Source of the DNA: Clostridiales bacterium
GTDB lineage: Bacteria > Bacillota > Clostridia > UBA1381
Length of the DNA: 15,759 nucleotides
Direction of reading: 5' to 3'
NCBI GenBank assembly: GCA_003453455.1
Contig: DMLG01000004.1
Coordinates: forward strand, 1-15,759
Shown: piece after piece, positions 14,677-15,759 of the stretch
How positions within the stretch are numbered: the stretch's first letter is position 1
Layout: each line of letters opens with the position of its first letter
Program-made: the position numbers and the translations under genes
Notes under the pieces: generated by a model
The model's input: only the letters and a program-made list of their open reading frames with translations
What the model was told of the DNA's origin: nothing
The model's database searches: none

Positions 14677-15534
14677 TTAAATTCCGTCGTAAAGTCCTTT
14701 ATCGCAAAGCTCTTTAATTGCTTTTTGTACCTCTTCTTTATCCTCACGATAGGTTATGCCGTACCATTTATCCTTATTTGAATATGCCTTTACAGTCGCT
14801 TTTCCGCTTTTTATCAGCTTATCAACAAGCGTCGGTATCAGGCACTCGTCCTTTAAAAGGTTTGCATTCTTCATAAAGTCATCGTATTCCTTTTGAAGCT
14901 CTGCAAAAATATCGGTTGTAAAGCCCCACAAATTCATTGAAACCTTTTGGTCAAGCGGAAGCTGCGTCCAAGTCTCGCCGTCATCTGTGTATCTTCCTTG
15001 TGAATCAATCTTTGTTCTTTCTACGATGTTTTTAAGATATCCGTTTTCAAGTTCACAGCAACCTCTGGCAACTGTACCGTTTTCTGAAAGAGTTTTTTCC
15101 AGGTCATATGCAACCATACAGAAATCAAAGCCCTTAGCTTTCTCCAAATGCTCATGAATTTCAGTAAATGCGTTTGCACCGTAATAATCATCCGCATTTA
15201 TAACAGCAAACGGCTCTTTAACCACATCCTTACAGCATAAAATAGCATGTGTTGTGCCCCATGGTTTTTTTCTGCCCTCAGGCAAATTTGATGTATCCTG
15301 CATAACATACTCTACATCTATTACCTTTTCAATCTTTTTTCCGACCAGTTCAATAAAATCTTTTTTTATCTCTTCCTTGATGACAAAAACAATTTTGTTA
15401 AAGCCTGCCTTTTTTGCATCATATACAGAAAAATCCAGCAAAACTTCGCCCTTCGGGCCTATGGGCTCCATCTGCTTTAACCCTCCGAAACGGCTGCCCA
15501 TACCTGCCGCCATAACCACTAATGTTGTATTCAT
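14677..15534 (-). CDS. Sugar-phosphate nucleotidyltransferase family protein
   Basis: This 285-residue Rossmann-like NTP transferase has the nucleotide-binding loop AAGMGSRFGGLKQ (9-21), the PWGTTHAIL segment (91-99) that contacts the base, and the metal-binding VINADDYYG (111-119). Enzymes of this family couple a sugar or polyol phosphate to NTP, releasing pyrophosphate. No hexapeptide-repeat acyltransferase domain is present, and the protein does not match GalU, RmlA or GlmU closely enough for me to name a substrate. The ATG has GAGAGG seven bases upstream. It is a single-gene unit with its own promoter and terminator, so the neighbours give no pathway clue. A choline-phosphate or other small-substrate cytidylyltransferase cannot be excluded. 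Confidence 0.82.
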   Translation of the reverse strand: MNTTLVVMAAGMGSRFGGLKQMEPIGPKGEVLLDFSVYDAKKAGFNKIVFVIKEEIKKDFIELVGKKIEKVIDVEYVMQDTSNLPEGRKKPWGTTHAILCCKDVVKEPFAVINADDYYGANAFTEIHEHLEKAKGFDFCMVAYDLEKTLSENGTVARGCCELENGYLKNIVERTKIDSQGRYTDDGETWTQLPLDQKVSMNLWGFTTDIFAELQKEYDDFMKNANLLKDECLIPTLVDKLIKSGKATVKAYSNKDKWYGITYREDKEEVQKAIKELCDKGLYDGI

Positions 15535-15562
15535 ATAAAAACCTCTCTTTCTTTACTCATTT

Positions 15563-15591
15563 AGTATAAGCCTTTATGCATTTTTTGTCAA
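15563..15591 (-). promoter_or_regulatory. Promoter of the nucleotidyltransferase gene
   Basis: On the minus strand, a perfect TTGACA (15591-15586), a 17-base spacer and TATACT (15568-15563) form a strong sigma-A promoter, with transcription predicted about 20-25 bases before the ATG. It is divergent from the tRNA promoter across an AT-rich stretch. Confidence 0.85.
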
Positions 15592-15659
15592 TAAATTATA
15601 TATGATTTTAGTAAATTTTGCATATTAAAAAATTTTTTTATTTTTTTTATGAAAATCGC

Positions 15660-15688
15660 TTGACAAAATTTAGTATAGTTGTTATAAT
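15660..15688 (+). promoter_or_regulatory. Perfect consensus promoter of the tRNA gene
   Basis: TTGACA (15660-15665), a 17-base spacer and TATAAT (15683-15688) match the sigma-A consensus exactly. Upstream bases 15592-15655 are almost pure A/T with long T and A runs, as expected for an UP element that strengthens stable-RNA promoters. The tRNA begins 30 bases after the -10. Confidence 0.92.
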
Positions 15689-15718
15689 GTTCTTTGTCGT
15701 CACGCGCAAGTGGCATTT

Positions 15719-15759
15719 GGGAGTTTAGCTCAGCTGGGAGAGCATCTGCCTTACAAGCA
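15719..15759 (+). tRNA. tRNA-Val(UAC), 5' part, cut by the window end
   Basis: The first 41 bases of a tRNA are present. These are acceptor strand GGGAGTT (15719-15725), TA, D-stem GCTC/GAGC with loop AGCTGGGA (15728-15743), anticodon stem TCTGC (15745-15749), and anticodon loop CTTACAA (15750-15756) with anticodon TAC at 15752-15754, which reads GUA valine codons. The 3' half lies outside. Further tRNA genes may follow in the same transcript. Confidence 0.93.

Noticed and set aside
14526..14747. 73-codon minus-strand frame across the ylxM upstream region
   Set aside because: It runs through the nucleotidyltransferase terminator, the ylxM promoter and the ends of both genes in another frame, with no good ribosome site.
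1..15759. CRISPR arrays, insertion sequences, phage genes, attachment sites
   Set aside because: No regularly spaced direct repeats, transposase or integrase motifs were seen. The tRNA-Val at the edge could be an integration site, but its 3' half, where attachment sites lie, is outside the window.

Overview
The window looks like a core-chromosome segment of a Gram-positive, AT-leaning member of the Clostridia. Pointers are the gene order ylxM-ffh-rpsP-khpA-rimM-trmD, a DivIB-type FtsQ, strong AGGAGG ribosome sites with some GTG and TTG starts, near-consensus sigma-A promoters, and a cysteine-rich protein of a kind I recall only from clostridial genomes. The species cannot be named from this sequence.

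Layout from left to right. Bases 1-657 (+) hold the 3' end of an acyl-CoA synthetase-like gene, which meets a minus-strand operon at a shared hairpin. That operon (6498 down to 688) reads HD-domain hydrolase, recX, rimO, pgsA, ttcA-like, comM. All junctions are 10 bases or less or overlap, and a sigma-A-like promoter lies at 6534-6563. A 206-base divergent spacer with a palindrome and a second promoter separates it from a lone plus-strand gene (6705-7529) for a 274-residue cysteine-rich protein of unknown function. A perfect 16-bp shared terminator follows. Next come two linked minus-strand blocks: murA-divIB-ftsZ (10897 down to 7581), with one promoter before murA and another before ftsZ, and ylxM-ffh-rpsP-khpA-rimM-trmD (14560 down to 11001), with its own promoter. 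Upstream is a single minus-strand nucleotidyltransferase gene with its own promoter and terminator. The right edge cuts a plus-strand tRNA-Val(UAC) behind a perfect consensus promoter.

The genes are mostly housekeeping. The ffh block joins protein targeting (SRP) with 30S assembly (S16, RimM), RNA binding (KhpA) and tRNA m1G37 methylation (TrmD). The murA block joins the first committed step of peptidoglycan synthesis with the divisome (DivIB, FtsZ). The HD-comM block mixes nucleotide, recombination, ribosome/tRNA modification and phospholipid functions. I see no mobile element, CRISPR array, phage gene or obvious new defence system. The least explained items are the cysteine-rich gene and its control region, the extended HD hydrolase, a long intercistronic hairpin between khpA and rimM, and the replacement of the usual rplS position by murA-divIB-ftsZ.
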